Below, in pieces: positions 10,803 to 22,480 of a DNA stretch of 64,000 nucleotides (positions are counted from its first letter, which is position 1; the number at the start of each line of letters is the position of its first letter). Under the pieces are notes generated by a model, which saw only the letters and a list, made by a program, of their open reading frames with translations, did not search any database and was not told the DNA's origin. The DNA lies in assembly GCF_023091745.1 (NCBI RefSeq), contig NC_068924.1, forward strand, positions 64,558,832 to 64,622,831, written 5' to 3'. Both the position numbers and the translations under genes were made by a program. This DNA comes from Budorcas taxicolor (lineage: Eukaryota; Chordata; Mammalia; Artiodactyla; Bovidae).

Positions 10803-13800
10803 TCACGTCTAAGAGAAGTTTGAGTGGTGGCCTGTTGCTAACATCATGAATCCATGAGTTTATGGTCTGCTTTTTTTGTCACTGATGTCCTTGAAGATGG
10901 TTTCTTACTGTTGATTTTAATTAATAAAGTTAGCCTTCCTTCTATATTTTAAGATTAGGAATTCTCCCTTCTGTATTCACTAGAGGTTAGGAATTCTGAG
11001 TGCTGTATTTCTATTTAAAGATATGAACCTCTGGGAATTTTGAAACTGGAAAAAAATACTGTGGATGGAAAACGTAGGAAAGAAAAAAAAAAACCCTGGT
11101 GCTTGGGGGAAGAAAATGGAAATTTATACAGTGTTTAAATTCTTAGTTCTCTATTATAATTCTGAAGTTACTTATTAATTTTGAAATGTTATTGATTTGC
11201 CTATAGATATTTGCTATATTTAGAGCTGGAAATGCCGTTCCGATTTATTTATGTGGACATTCTGAGCAATATTTTGTTTTTGAAATGATTCTGAACTTTC
11301 TTTCGTGTTCTCTAAGCAGCACAGAGGAAAGTGCCTGATTCAGATGGGAGTTTGGTAAAAACAGACATTTTTTTTTTTCCTGAAACTGTGCTTGTTAGCA
11401 GGGCCCCTTAGCCTCTTGGCAGCTGACTTATGAGTACGAACTTTGAAGAACTGTTTCTTGGGATGGTGTTTTACAAAACAACCCCTTCTCTCCTCACGAC
11501 TTTGTAAGCCCCGAGGGAGTGTTGGAGATTTTCCCTCCTGTTTGGGAGTTGACCCGTGATGGTTACTTGATGTCTTCCTCCCCACTGCCCCGGCCAGTTT
11601 TGCCTACACTCCCGGGCTGTGGTTCCATGTTTATGTGTTATCTGCTAGGATCTGGAAGGCACTGGAAAAGAGCTGATGCCAGGCTGGGTTTGCTGGCACC
11701 CCATTTTTTTCCTTAATAAAGACGCTATTTTTGTTAAGCTTTCAGTTGGCTCTTTCTCTGCAGGCGTTCCCGGTGTGATCTTTGGATCTGTGACTTGTTA
11801 CTGAACTGTGGGTCTGTGATTCTTGGGCTCGCCTGAGGTGTTCCTTCCACACCTCACCGCCTCCCTACTCTTGGAGTCTGAGCTTGGAGCTGGCCTGCCC
11901 ATTGTTTACACAAGTTTGGGATTTTTCCTGGGGTCGGGGAGGTGGCAGGAGATTGAGTTTATTCTGGGGGGTGGGAGGGGGGCGGCATGGGGCATGGCTG
12001 GAAGTTGGAACAGAAGCTATTTGTTTTGTGGGAACACACGAGGCTGATCTGAGAGATAGACGGACAGACAGAGAGGTGCTTGACAGCAGTGGAATGGAAT
12101 CTGTATGCAGAATACACATAGGGGCATCACCAGCTTGGGCTTTCATGAAAATGCTGTAAGGACATCCTGGGAGATGATGGGCCCTCTTGGACGAAGTTGC
12201 TGAAAGGGTGCAGTATAGGGGTGTGGTTGGTACCCTGATGATGCCTGGAGTGCTCTTAGAATAAGACACTCCCCTTGGCAGTGAGGGGCTCTCGTTAACT
12301 CCTCCTGCTTCTGTGCTGTGCTCTTCGGAGGTGACACCTACTGTACTGGTGACCTACAAGCATCCTCTCTTCCCTGTGGCTGAAGATCCTGTCTGAACAC
12401 GTGGGTAGCAGTGGGGGTGACTTGGCAGTGCCTTTTTGAAACCACGACTATAGCAAGGGAGAGAGAGAGGAAAAAAAAGCGAATTCAGAGTTCCCATCCA
12501 GAGATTTCAGTGTTGAGGTGCCTAATGTGTAGATTCATGGAATACACATCCTTTTGGATTGCTTCTCTCTCCATATAGTTTTCTAAAACTTTACATTATT
12601 CTTCATGTCAAAGACAAACAAACAAACAGAAACCTTTTTATTTAACACAAGAAGGGGGTAACCTCCAACATAACTGCATGGAAAGTTCATTGAAAACCTA
12701 AATATCCGTGATAACAAGAGCCGCAGAGGAGATGAGGAATGAGGCTGAAGGTAGCCAGAGATGACATGGGCTTTCCAGAAGATGAGTCCCAGCCCGGGGT
12801 CAGACTCATTTTGGAATGCGAGCTGGAACGGTTGTTCAGACTTTGCAGATGCTTCCTGGAAGCTTGCACTTCGGCCAGGGTCAGTGGATGGGGCCCACAG
12901 AGCCTCCTGAGAAGTCTGCGTGCTTGGGGTTTATCGGGGTGGGGCTGATGCCGTTTTGGTCATTGCAGAAAAGGAGTGGGGCTGTTTTGATATTAGGGGA
13001 AAGTGAGCCAATCAATTAAAAATATAGGCTGGGCATTCCATTCAGCACTTCTGCCTCTGCCTGTTCCCCCACTCATCGATAGATCGTGCCGTTGTGGCCT
13101 GGGGACCCAGGAACCTGGCCTGACTTTGACCAGTGAGTTTGCTGGTGGCTCCGACTGCGAAAGGAAGAGAGGAGAGGTCCACTGAGAATGGTCAGAGATG
13201 GTGCCTGTGAGCCAGCTACCATTCAAGAGATGTTTTTTTTTTTTTTTAATTAAATAAACTTTTTACAGAAGTTTAACACACTGACTGAAAAGTGCATAAC
13301 TGTTAAGTGTGGAGTTCATGAATTTTCATGAAGCAAACACGCCTGGGAATCCAGGGCTCAGGTGGAGAAACCGACTATCACCAAGCACCCCAGAATCCCT
13401 ATGGTCCCCGCAACATCCTGGCTTCCAACCCCATAGGGTACTTTTGCCTGGTTTTGAACCTGGCAAGAATAAGTGTCTGGTTCCTTTTCCTCAACCTTAA
13501 AAAACATCTCATTTCCTCCCCCTTTTCCAGAAGGTGGACTGTGGGATGACCCTCCATGCACTGAGGTTGTGAGGACAGCTCGGAAACCTTGGCGACCAGA
13601 CGCCCCACCAGCCTCGGGCTCCGGGCTCCAGGGCTTTCGCTCCAGGCGCCCTGAATGAGCCCTGTGTCTTCCAGCAGAGAGTGTGGCTTGCTGCCACCTG
13701 GAAGACGCAGGAGTGTGGAAGCCGGAGTCCAGAGCAGCTATAATTGTGGGCTCACACTGAGCCCAGCAAGCCTTGGAGAGACTTGCTACATTCCTCGCAG

Positions 13801-14480
13801 AGGACAAATTAGATTTATATCCCTTAATCAGAGTCAGGGCTCCTGGCGCTCCCTCACGGGCCACCGGGTGGGGGCCTCCTGTGGGGAGACGGGCTGGGTG
13901 GGAGGGGGGCCTGGGAGGGGTGGCCGCAGCTCTTTGTCGAACATATTTTTGTCCTATTAGGGAGTGAAGGGGAATACAGCTCTTAGGTAATTTTCCAGAA
14001 TAACTCATTAAGAAGCAGCCATCCGCAGGTTTTTCTAGATGATTCCCGCCTTAGTTTTAACATTTGAATTTATTTTTTACTATTAGTTTGGGCCAAAGGT
14101 TGGGGCTATCAATTTCATAACTACAGAAAAGTCTGCTTACCCAAAGTTGTTCCTAGTAAGTTTTAAGGCATGCTTTGCCTTTTTAAATATTTTGTAAGTT
14201 CTTGAATAGAAGGATGACCTTGGCCTTTTGGCTTTTGCTTCTGAAAGTTGAAGGCGCCAATCTCTCTCATCCTCTCTGTGAGTGAGTGTGTGGAGGGGTG
14301 TATTTCGATAATGAGCAGTGCTGTGCAATTCCTCCCCTATATCATCATGGTTACTCTTACATCATTAAGTTCTCCAGGCATGTTTACTTATGGGGATATT
14401 TTAAGAAATTTGTTGTGTTTTTTTTTAAAAAAGATGCTAATAGAAAATATAACCCATATTTTGAAAGGACATCTCACTTT
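10803..14480. other. Intronic sequence, partly GC-rich
   Basis: No repeat family named with confidence. 13231-13260 holds a T-rich run followed by aattaaataaac. 13540-13930 is GC-rich and, by chance or otherwise, is free of minus-strand stops for 216 codons (13358-14008); no domain, no homologous words and no good splice sites support a gene. Confidence 0.4.
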
Positions 14481-14840
14481 TTTCCCTCAGAGTGTATGTT
14501 CTAAGACCTGCAGATGTAAATGGGGCTTATATATTACCACATACATCTCTAGAGATAAACAAAAATGGATTATGCTATATATATTGTTCTTCACCTTTCT
14601 TTCTCTCCTCTGCCTATATTGTAGATATTCTTTCATGTCAGTACATTCTGGCTGCTGTTTTGTTTTTTTTTTAAAGGCTTTAGTGTTCTTGGTGGGTATG
14701 CCATATCATATTTACCCGTCTCCTGCTTGGTAGATGTTTACGTTCTTCAAAGTTTTGAGCTTTTGCACTTAACCATGTAAAGGAAAACCAGCCTTCTGCG
14801 TGTTTCTCTACGCATTTCTATTAATATATTCCTAAAGATG

Positions 14841-15041
14841 GGCTTCCCCGATGGCTCAGCGGTAAAGAATCCACCTGCAGTACAAGAGATGTAGGTTCTA
14901 TCCCTGGGTCAGGAAGATCCCCTGGAGAAGGTCATGGCTACCTGCTCCAGTATGCTTGCCTGAAGAATTCCATGGACAGAGGAGCCTGCGGTCAGTCCAT
15001 GGGGTCACAAAGAGTTGGACTTGAGTGACTTAGCACACATG
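14841..15041 (+). mobile_element. Bov-tA SINE
   Basis: Full-length ruminant Bov-tA: tRNA-Glu-related head ggcttccccgatggctcagc with box A, box B-like gttctatccctgggtc, then the BovB-derived body (tccatggacagaggagcctg ... agagttggacttgagtgac). Flanked by target-site duplications attcctaaagat (14828-14839) and attcctaaggat (15043-15054), one mismatch. Confidence 0.95.
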
Positions 15042-15110
15042 CATTCCTAAGGATAGATTCCTAGAAATGAAACCAGTGAGTCCAAAGATAAGCTCATATT
15101 AAATAGCGCT

Positions 15111-15400
15111 GCTGCTGCTAAGCTGCTGCTGCTGCTGCTAATTCGCTTCAGTTGTGTCCGACTCTGTGCGACCTCATAGACGGCAGCCCACCAGGCTCTC
15201 CCATCTCTGGGATTCTCCAGGCAAGAACACTGGAGTGGGTTGCCATTTCCTTCTCCAATGCACAAAAGTGCAAAGTGAAAGCAAAGTCGCTCAGACGTGT
15301 CTGACTCTTAGCGACCCCATGGACTGCAGCCCACCAGGCTCCTCTGTCCATGGGATTTTCCGGGCAAGAGTACTGGAGTGAGGTGCCATTACCTTCTCCG
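15111..15400 (-). mobile_element. Bov-A2/ART2A dimeric SINE
   Basis: Antisense dimer of two BovB-tail-derived monomers (gtgtccgactctgtgcgacc and gtgtctgactcttagcgacc, each followed by 'ccaccaggctc' and 'ggcaagaacactggagtggg'). Its (AGC)n tail appears as gctgctgctgct at the left end. Flanking duplication attaaatagcgctg / attaaatagtgctg (15098 and 15401). Confidence 0.95.
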
Positions 15401-15725
15401 ATTAAATAGTGCTGGGCACTGCCAAATAGCCCCAGAGAGCTGGTACCAACTGATTTCCCCCCCAGTAGCATCAGTGTGCCAGCATCCTTGGAGCCACACA
15501 CAGCCACGCCGGCTCAGTATTATCCATCTTGTTAACTTCTGCTGATCAGATTGTTTTTAAAAATGGCATTTCCATTTGCATTTGTTTAATTGCCATTGAG
15601 GTTGTGCATCTTTTTTTCTATTAGCCACCTGCATTTTTTGTGACATGCTTGTTTATTTCCTATATCTGTTTTTCCCTTGGTTTGTGTGAGATTTTCTTAT
15701 GAATCTTTAAGTTCTTTGTAAATAG

Positions 15726-18309
15726 GGACACAGAGGATTGTTTTGAAAGATAACATTTAGGAAAAAAATCATCTTGATGGGCATTCCGGGCTATAAAGCT
15801 CCACGAAAGATCAAGTAGTCCATCTTCTTTTTGGTGCTGATTAAAGGTTTTGGTTTTCTGTTTTGTTTTTTATCTAATTAGGTGCAAATTTTCCTCTTAG
15901 CTGGAGAGTCCCGGCTGTCTGTAACTGCATTATCGTTGGTGCAGTGTGGGGTGGATGGTGATGTGCCCTGGAAAGGGAGCAGTGCCAGGCAGGGGTTGGT
16001 TCCTGTTGGAGCTGATTACTGTGGATGTTCAGCGAGAAGCTGAATTCCTTGCCTCGTTTAAAGACCGCAGCCGCTCCAGTCTTTAGCGTAAAGACCCATG
16101 ATCGACAAAAGGAGAGACTGGGAGCGTCTCTCGAGCTCTGTTGGCAGTTCTGGCTCATGGTTTTTCTTCATTCTGCTGGCATTTCCTAGATCGGTGCTGC
16201 TCCCTAAACTCTCTTGGCAGGTTCACATGGAGCCAGGATTTTTCCCTCCACGTCCAGAGCCCAAGGAGGGTAGCCACCTCCCGTGCTGATAAACAGACTG
16301 GGTTGTTTGTTCCAAGGAGGCCAGGGTTTCCAGGAATGGAGGTGGCTGGGGGCCCAAGTCCCAGTGTTCCCGAGACCTTGGATGGCAGGAACACCTTTGA
16401 CGGAACCCCTTAGACCCCTCCATTTCTCCAGGCCACCCACGCTGCTCCAGTAGCAGAGGGCTTGCTGCCTTGCCTGCTCTGGGTGAGAGTCCCAGCCCCC
16501 AATGCCACTGTCTTCAGTGCAGCTGTCACTGCTCCCTGGATACGGAAAGAAACAAACAAAGGCCAAGTGTGTGGGGTGCTGATGGTTTGAGATTCACTGC
16601 GGTGAAAGGGGAATCAACCTCCCCCTGGACGGAAGCCCGAAGGCTTGCCTGAGGCTGCCTGCAACCCAGCACAGAGCAGAAACAGAAGGGGGCCTGACTC
16701 TTGTGCGTGTTGTCAGTGCCTGGATGCATCTGGGCCTGATTCTTCTCTCCCAGGAACCTTGATTTCTTGTGAGCAGGCTCTTGAGAGAATGGGTCATCGC
16801 AGAATGTTGTCTTTCCTGTGTCCCCGACAACTGTGTCAGCTCTTGCTGACAGCACATGCCCTAGACAGAATTCTCACGCCCAAGAGTCCTGGAGGCCAGC
16901 TCTTACCTGCCGAGGTTACCATCAAAGGATTGGGGCGTGTTGGAATTTTTACTTTGAGCCATGGAGAATTATCCATTTAAGCTCCAGTGAATCTAGAAGT
17001 GAAGACGGCTCTGTAGAAAATCCCTGAGCCCATGGACTTCTCAGAAAGGAGCGCATAAACAGTGATAGGAATGAAATTACTGGGGAATCCTGCTCCCCTG
17101 CTCCCATTTTTCAGATAATTGAGTTGAGATCAAATTGTTATCTGAGCATGAAGAAACATGTCTTCATTCCATAAATCTTAAGCTGCATACAAATGTGGAC
17201 TGTCCATATGATTAAGGAATAATTTTAACTTGCAGGAATCATCCACAAAATGTTGAGTGAGAGGCTATTCAGAATATGATAGCCCGAAGAAGCAGCCATC
17301 CATATTTTTAGACACCCACACACTTCGTGCCTCCCACCCTCTCTCATTTCAGCATTCTGTCCTTGGCTCTGGGCTACATTAGGACACTTTCCCTCCCTTG
17401 GTGTGAAAGTTGCTCGTGGGGTTTTGTGGGAAGACTGGCACACAAACAGTGGCTATTGTAAGAAAGGAAGAGATAAACATTGGCGTCAGTTATGTTGAAA
17501 GTTCTGATAGGGGAGCTTGTAAAGTGACCTGCATGTTAGGGGCCGCAGGAGAGGTGGGCTGGCCAGACACGCACCCCTCCTGTGCTGACCCCAGGGCCGT
17601 GACCTTACCCTCCATGGAATGACAGTGAGGGATGTGATCAGGTTTGCTCCACAGTTACGTGAAGGATGCCTTTTAGAGGTCAAGACTGGATTTTGGAAAG
17701 CCAGCGAGGAAGCTATTAATGCAAAGCCATAAAGGCAAGAGAGAAATATTTGAACTAGGGTTGTGAGTGGTAGGAATGGTGAGGAAAGATGAAAGTGAAA
17801 AATGTTTTACATTGGTTGATTGACATGGGTGGAAGTAAAGGGGGAGGGATGGTTGGCCATTCTACCAACTGAGATACTGAGTGATACAGGAGGGGCAGGT
17901 TGAGAAGAAAAATACAGAGTTCTGTTCGAAACATGCTGAATTGATGCCTAGAACAGGGTGTCTTGGGCAGTAGTGGGGGGAAGTGTGCAGTTGTGGGTGG
18001 AGGATGGAGTTGAAGGGAAGAGAGCTGAGCTGGAAGTTGACCCTCATGGCAGACAAGAGAGCTTATCCAGGGAAGGTGACTCTGTCATTCAAGCATTGGG
18101 AGACACAACTCTAGAGGTGAAAGAGGGGTGGGTGGAGTGAGAGAAGCCTTCAAGGAGATGGAGGAGGAATGATCAGAGAGCCAGGAATATGGGGAAGATG
18201 GGGGAACTGGAGAACATCATGTTGGTGAGGCCGAGGGAATGGAGTTTCAGGAGGAGGGAGCCATCCAGTTTATCCACTGCAGCCTGGTCGTGTGCCAGAT
18301 AAAGTCTGA
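15726..18309. other. Intronic sequence, no gene seen
   Basis: No repeat named. About 16930-17240 is a repeat-free block with cattccataaatcttaagct and ccatatgattaaggaataat (see findings). Frames up to 120 codons around 16.2-16.9 kb lack domains. Confidence 0.4.
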
Positions 18310-19062
18310 AAGTAACTTTTGGATAACAAATGCTGGAGAGAGTGTGGAAAAAAAGGGAAGCCTCCTACACTGTTGGTGGGAATGTAAATTGATGTAGTCA
18401 CTATGGAGAACAGTATGGAGGTTCCTCCAAAAACCAAAAATAGAGTTGCCATATGTTCCAATAATCCTACTCCCGGGGGACATATCTGGATGAAACTATA
18501 ATTTGAAAGGCTGCATGAAAGCTTATGTTCATAGCAGCATTATTTTCAATAGCCAAGACAAGGAAGCAACCTAAGTGTCCATCAACAGGTGTACAATGGA
18601 ATATTACTCATCCATAAAAAAGACTGAAATAATGCAATTTGCAGCAACATGGATGTACCTAGAGATTGTGATACTAAGATAATGATCAGAAAGAAAAAGA
18701 CAGATACTATACTACATCACTTAATTGTGGACTCAAAACTATGATGCAAATGAACCTATCTATGAACCAAAACAGACTCACAGACATGGAGAACAGATTT
18801 GTGGTTTCCAGAGGGGAAGAGGGGTGGGGAGGGTTGAATTGGGAGTATGAAACTAGCAGATGCGTACGGACATATATAGAATGGGTAAACAAGGTCTTAC
18901 TGTATGGCACAGGGAACTGTATTCAATATCCATAAACCATAGCGGAAAAGGATATGAAAAAGAGTATATATACGTACTCACATGCAACTGAATCTCTTTG
19001 CTGTACACCAGAATCCAACACAGCATTGGAAATCAACTATTTTCCAGGAAAATAAATTAATA
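18310..19062 (+). mobile_element. L1 LINE 3' end (ORF2 tail plus 3' UTR)
   Basis: Sense L1: 'ggataacaaatgctggagag', 'acactgttggtgggaatgta', 'actatggagaacagtatgga', 'ccaataatcctactcccggg', 'acaatggaatattactcatc', 'aatttgcagcaacatggatg', 'acagactcacagacatggag', 'tggcacagggaactgtattc' and 'tttgctgtacaccagaatcc', ending in an A-rich tail. This is the common cetartiodactyl L1 3' end, 5'-truncated; ORF2 remains are not open. Confidence 0.93.
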
Positions 19063-19814
19063 AATAGCTCTTGGATTCATCAGTTGGGAGGCCCCTGGGG
19101 ACTTTGTGAAAACAGATCCAGGAGAGCAAAGGGGGCAGGAACCAGCTGGGTGTCAGAGGGTGAAGATCATGCAGACTCTAGGGGCTGAGCCTGTTGAAAA
19201 GCGATCCTGGTCTCTGCGTTCACCAAGCCTTTGACTTCTTTCCAGTGTCCTGGTGCTGAGCTGCACCTGTTATCAGAGCGCTGTGCAAACCTGAACCGGA
19301 GCCACGTGGTAGGGCCTCTTCAGGTTATCAAAAAATCCTTTCTTAATGAGCAGCTCCCGTCTCTCAATCTCTCATCTCACCGGGTAGGATTCTGTCTTCT
19401 TCAGTTTAAGGTGGATTCTTTTGCACTTGAGATCACCTTTCCTCTAATTATTAATCATGTAACTACATTATAATGATATGTTTTGTGTAATGACATAGTC
19501 TCTGCCTACATTACATCTAGTCTTTATATAATAGTCATTCTTTAATAGTGGATAATAATACTTTTAACAAATGAACTCTGGCAAATCTATGGCCCCAATC
19601 TGCGTGCTGTCATAAAATGTCTGAAAATGCCAGAAGCTTCAGCTGAATTTTTAGTATATGTATCTTTTTTTTTTTCTGTAAGAGGTTTTCTGGTCCAAAT
19701 GATAAACAATGAGAGTTGAAATGTTTTCAAATCTGGGACTGTATATGACTTCCAATACCACGAGGGACAAAACAGCTCTTAGATCACCTTTGGGAGCTTA
19801 TCGAGCTCCTGTTT
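19063..19814. other. Intronic sequence, nothing recognised
   Basis: AT-rich unique sequence; T-run at 19664-19676. Confidence 0.4.
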
Positions 19815-19905
19815 GGTCCATCTTCATTTTATAGATGAGGAAACTGAGGCACAGAGGACTTAAGCCATCCCTCTGAGCTTAGGTGGAGTGGAATTAGAAT
19901 TTAAA
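19815..19905 (-). mobile_element. MIR SINE fragment
   Basis: Antisense MIR centre: 'cattttatagatgaggaaac' and 'tgaggcacagaggacttaag', then 'tggaattagaatttaaa'. Confidence 0.7.
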
Positions 19906-21485
19906 GTTTGTGGGCTTTAGGGCTGACCTGAAAGAAACCAGCTCTGAAATGGATCCCTCTTTCAGTTTTAATTTGGTTTGTTTTCTGGGCCATCATAAAC
20001 TACTACCCTTCACAATGTGGAGAATCCGAACAGGTTCGCCTGCAAGGTTTCAGCCCTTTTATCGTTACCAATCCGACAAATCTCTTGCAAAGATGAGTGG
20101 CTCCCTCTGAAATCAGCGCTCATTCAGATACGCAGACTGAAGCGGGACTCCAGCTGTAAATACTGCTTAATTCTGGCACTTGCTGGATGTACAAACATCA
20201 TTTGCTCAAGAAGTCAGCTAATTTCTCCTGATGGAGGGCCTGTCAGTGCGCTGAGCATGGAGGGAGGTGCTCACGTGAGCAGATTGTAGAAGCAGGACGG
20301 ACGGGTTTAATGGATTAAGCTGCTTAAGAAAATTTAAAAAGACGCACCAGTTAATATGTATTCCCCCCTTGCTTGGTGGTAACAGGCCAGCATTTTTGAT
20401 TTCCCTGGCAGAGTTCCTCTCCTAATCGGAAGTGATAAGCCAGACAGTCGTTCATTTGCTGAGACGTGATGGAAAATTGTGGATGATTGCAGGGAACCAG
20501 GGAGCCCTTGACTCCATAGGGAATGGGGGAAGGCAGGTCTGGTTCATGACTTTTTCGAGATTATTTTCTCCGGAGGCAGGGGAGGTGGGAGACCATCTCC
20601 ATGGGGGAGGATGCAGGAAGTCGGAGTCCTAAAATGTGGTGGCAAGAGTTAAATTTCCCCCAGGGGCTGGAACCTGAATTCTCTGGCCTGTTCCAGCCCT
20701 GCCCTCCGAGAGGCTGGCTGACCTCTGAGTCTTAGTCACTTTGTGTTTGAAAAGGAGGAACTGCCTTCAGTACCTGCCTTGCAGGAATGTTTTTAGACCT
20801 TCAGCAGAGGAGCTCTGTGTAAACCCTGGGTATTAGTTTTAAATGCTAGAGAATGTATCCAGGATGGGCAGATGGCAAATGTTTGCCTGCCTCAGGGACC
20901 GAGGGTGTGTCCATGGAAGCAAGAATGAGCGGTCAAGAGCTGGAAGGGAACTTAGACGTCATCTGTTACTACTTTATTTTACACCCAGGGTACCTGAGAC
21001 CCCAAGAGATGGAGTTTCACCGCCAGATTCCAATGGTGAAATCCCACATGCCTTTCACCTTTGACCTGCTTCATAACCACGTGGTTTGGAAGGGTTGGCT
21101 CATGAATATAGTTTGGCTGCTGTTAAAGGAATGATCAGTGGAGGGTTAATTATTTCTTAGGAATAGTGAAACTGAGACTGTCGTGTGTTAGAATACACAG
21201 TCAGCGTCGCATTGTGAATTCTTAAAACCTAGTGACTATCTTCAGAGTCTACTTTCCTGGACCTTAAGTGACCACTGGTCTCAGCCAGCCAACCAGCTCC
21301 ACCTGCTCAGTCTGTGTGCCCTATCTAAGGAGGCGGAGGGAGGAAGGGGGCTCAGCCTTGTCTGAGTTACCGCTGCGGAACCTGCCCTAGAAGGAGAGGC
21401 AGGGCGATGGTGGAGGGAAGGAAGGCGTCACGGACTAGAATGGTTATTGAACTCCCAGTGTATGCTGCCTACACTATTATGTTTA
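19906..21485. other. Intronic sequence with candidate regulatory block
   Basis: 19980-20380 is repeat-free, keeps scattered CpGs and contains TTTAATGGATTAAGCTGC; it is a candidate conserved element (inference). The rest is unremarkable. Confidence 0.4.
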
Positions 21486-21556
21486 CTTTCTCTCTCTATT
21501 ATATATACATATATATATAATGTATTATATATGTGTGTGTGTGCATGTATTATATC
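21486..21556. repeat. TC/AT/TG compound simple repeat
   Basis: ctttctctctctattatata, then (AT)n and (TG)n, ending directly at a Bov-tA 5' end. Confidence 0.85.
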
Positions 21557-21745
21557 CCTTCCCAGCTGGCTCAGTGGTAAAGAATCTGCCGGCCATGCAG
21601 AAGACTCGAGTTTGATCTGTGGGTTGGGAAGATCCCCAGGAGAATGAAATGGCAACTGACTCCAGTATTCTTGCCTGGGAAATCCCATGGGTGCTACAAT
21701 CCATGGGGTTGCAAAGAGTCGGACATGATTTAGCGACTACACTAA
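21557..21745 (+). mobile_element. Bov-tA SINE
   Basis: Sense copy with 'ccagctggctcagtggtaaa', 'gggttgggaagatccccagg', 'ccagtattcttgcctgggaa' and 'agtcggacatgatttagcga'. About 20 bases of the body are missing after 'atcccatggg'. Confidence 0.93.
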
Positions 21746-21747
21746 TC

Positions 21748-21860
21748 CCTCAGCCACCCTGATAGGGAGGTAGGGTCACCCCAGTTTCATGAGTGGAAAA
21801 TTCCAGCTCAGAGAGGGTAACTTACCTGTCTGAAGTCACACGGCTAGTTAACAGTGGTAA
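21748..21860 (-). mobile_element. MIR SINE fragment
   Basis: Antisense MIR: 'ccccagtttcatgagtggaa', 'agctcagagagggtaactta' and 'gaagtcacacggctagttaa'. It abuts the Bov-tA. Confidence 0.65.
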
Positions 21861-22480
21861 GAGAATCAAACATTTGGCAATGGTGATGGGGCATACCAAA
21901 TCAAAGCCTTGGCTACCCCAGCTTAGCCCACGTTTGCAGCCTTCTGCAGCCCCATGTTGGGGGATGGGGTGGAGTAAGGAAGCAGATGGCATGGACTATT
22001 CTGAGAAAGCAAGCTTTCCTGTGGCTTTTTCCCACCCTGACATCTCAGGGAGTTAGTATTTATAAGATATCTGACCTGGCTGACCCTTGTTATTTTTATT
22101 TTTGGAATGTCATGCCTTAGTGACGTGGGTGGGTAAATCTGTCTTGTGAGAAGTGTTTATTTTTTTCCTCTACAATCCGCTTCTGCTCTGCAACTGTTGC
22201 TGCCTTTCAGAAAATGAAAAGAGTTTGTAATAGACAGAATCTCTCAGATGAATGTCCTTGCATTTTTTCCCTCCATGTGAGCACTTGCCCCCTTTTATCT
22301 CTCCTCCTTTTACAGTTGATGAAGTTTTTGATGCTAGAACACTAGTGATAAACAGTTCCATATGTCTTTCATAGACTTTTCTCAAATATTAGCATAATAT
22401 TTGGTCTTTATAATAAATTTTATTAATGAAACATATTTTAAAGGTTAGGAAAAGGACCAAGGATAACACAAAGAAAGCCT
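21861..22480. other. Intronic sequence, nothing recognised
   Basis: No repeat or gene identified. Confidence 0.4.

Larger units (their letters stand above)
14490..15725 (-). mobile_element. L1M/HAL1-type LINE 3' fossil, split by two SINEs
   Basis: Antisense old L1 3' region. The clearest parts are 15048-15100 (gattcctagaaatgaaacca... the 'aggaatggaattgctgggtc' segment), 15411-15440 (gggcactgccaaatagcccc), 15510-15535 (cagtattatccatcttgtta) and 15560-15610 (aaatggcatttccatttgca, attgaggttgtgcatc). It is interrupted by a Bov-tA and a Bov-A2 dimer, so it predates both. Confidence 0.65.

Noticed and set aside
13540..13930. CpG island or alternative promoter
   Set aside because: GC-rich, but CpG count by eye is modest and no exon with donor follows; evidence too weak to call.
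14248..14733. 161-codon plus-strand frame rich in hydrophobic residues
   Set aside because: Phe/Leu/Ile-rich because the region is T-rich, and it runs into an antisense L1 fossil; not a membrane protein gene.
14841..15041. tRNA gene (box A and box B present)
   Set aside because: The tRNA-like part is the SINE head; no cloverleaf with matching acceptor stem, and the BovB body follows. The same holds for all Bov-tA and CHR copies.
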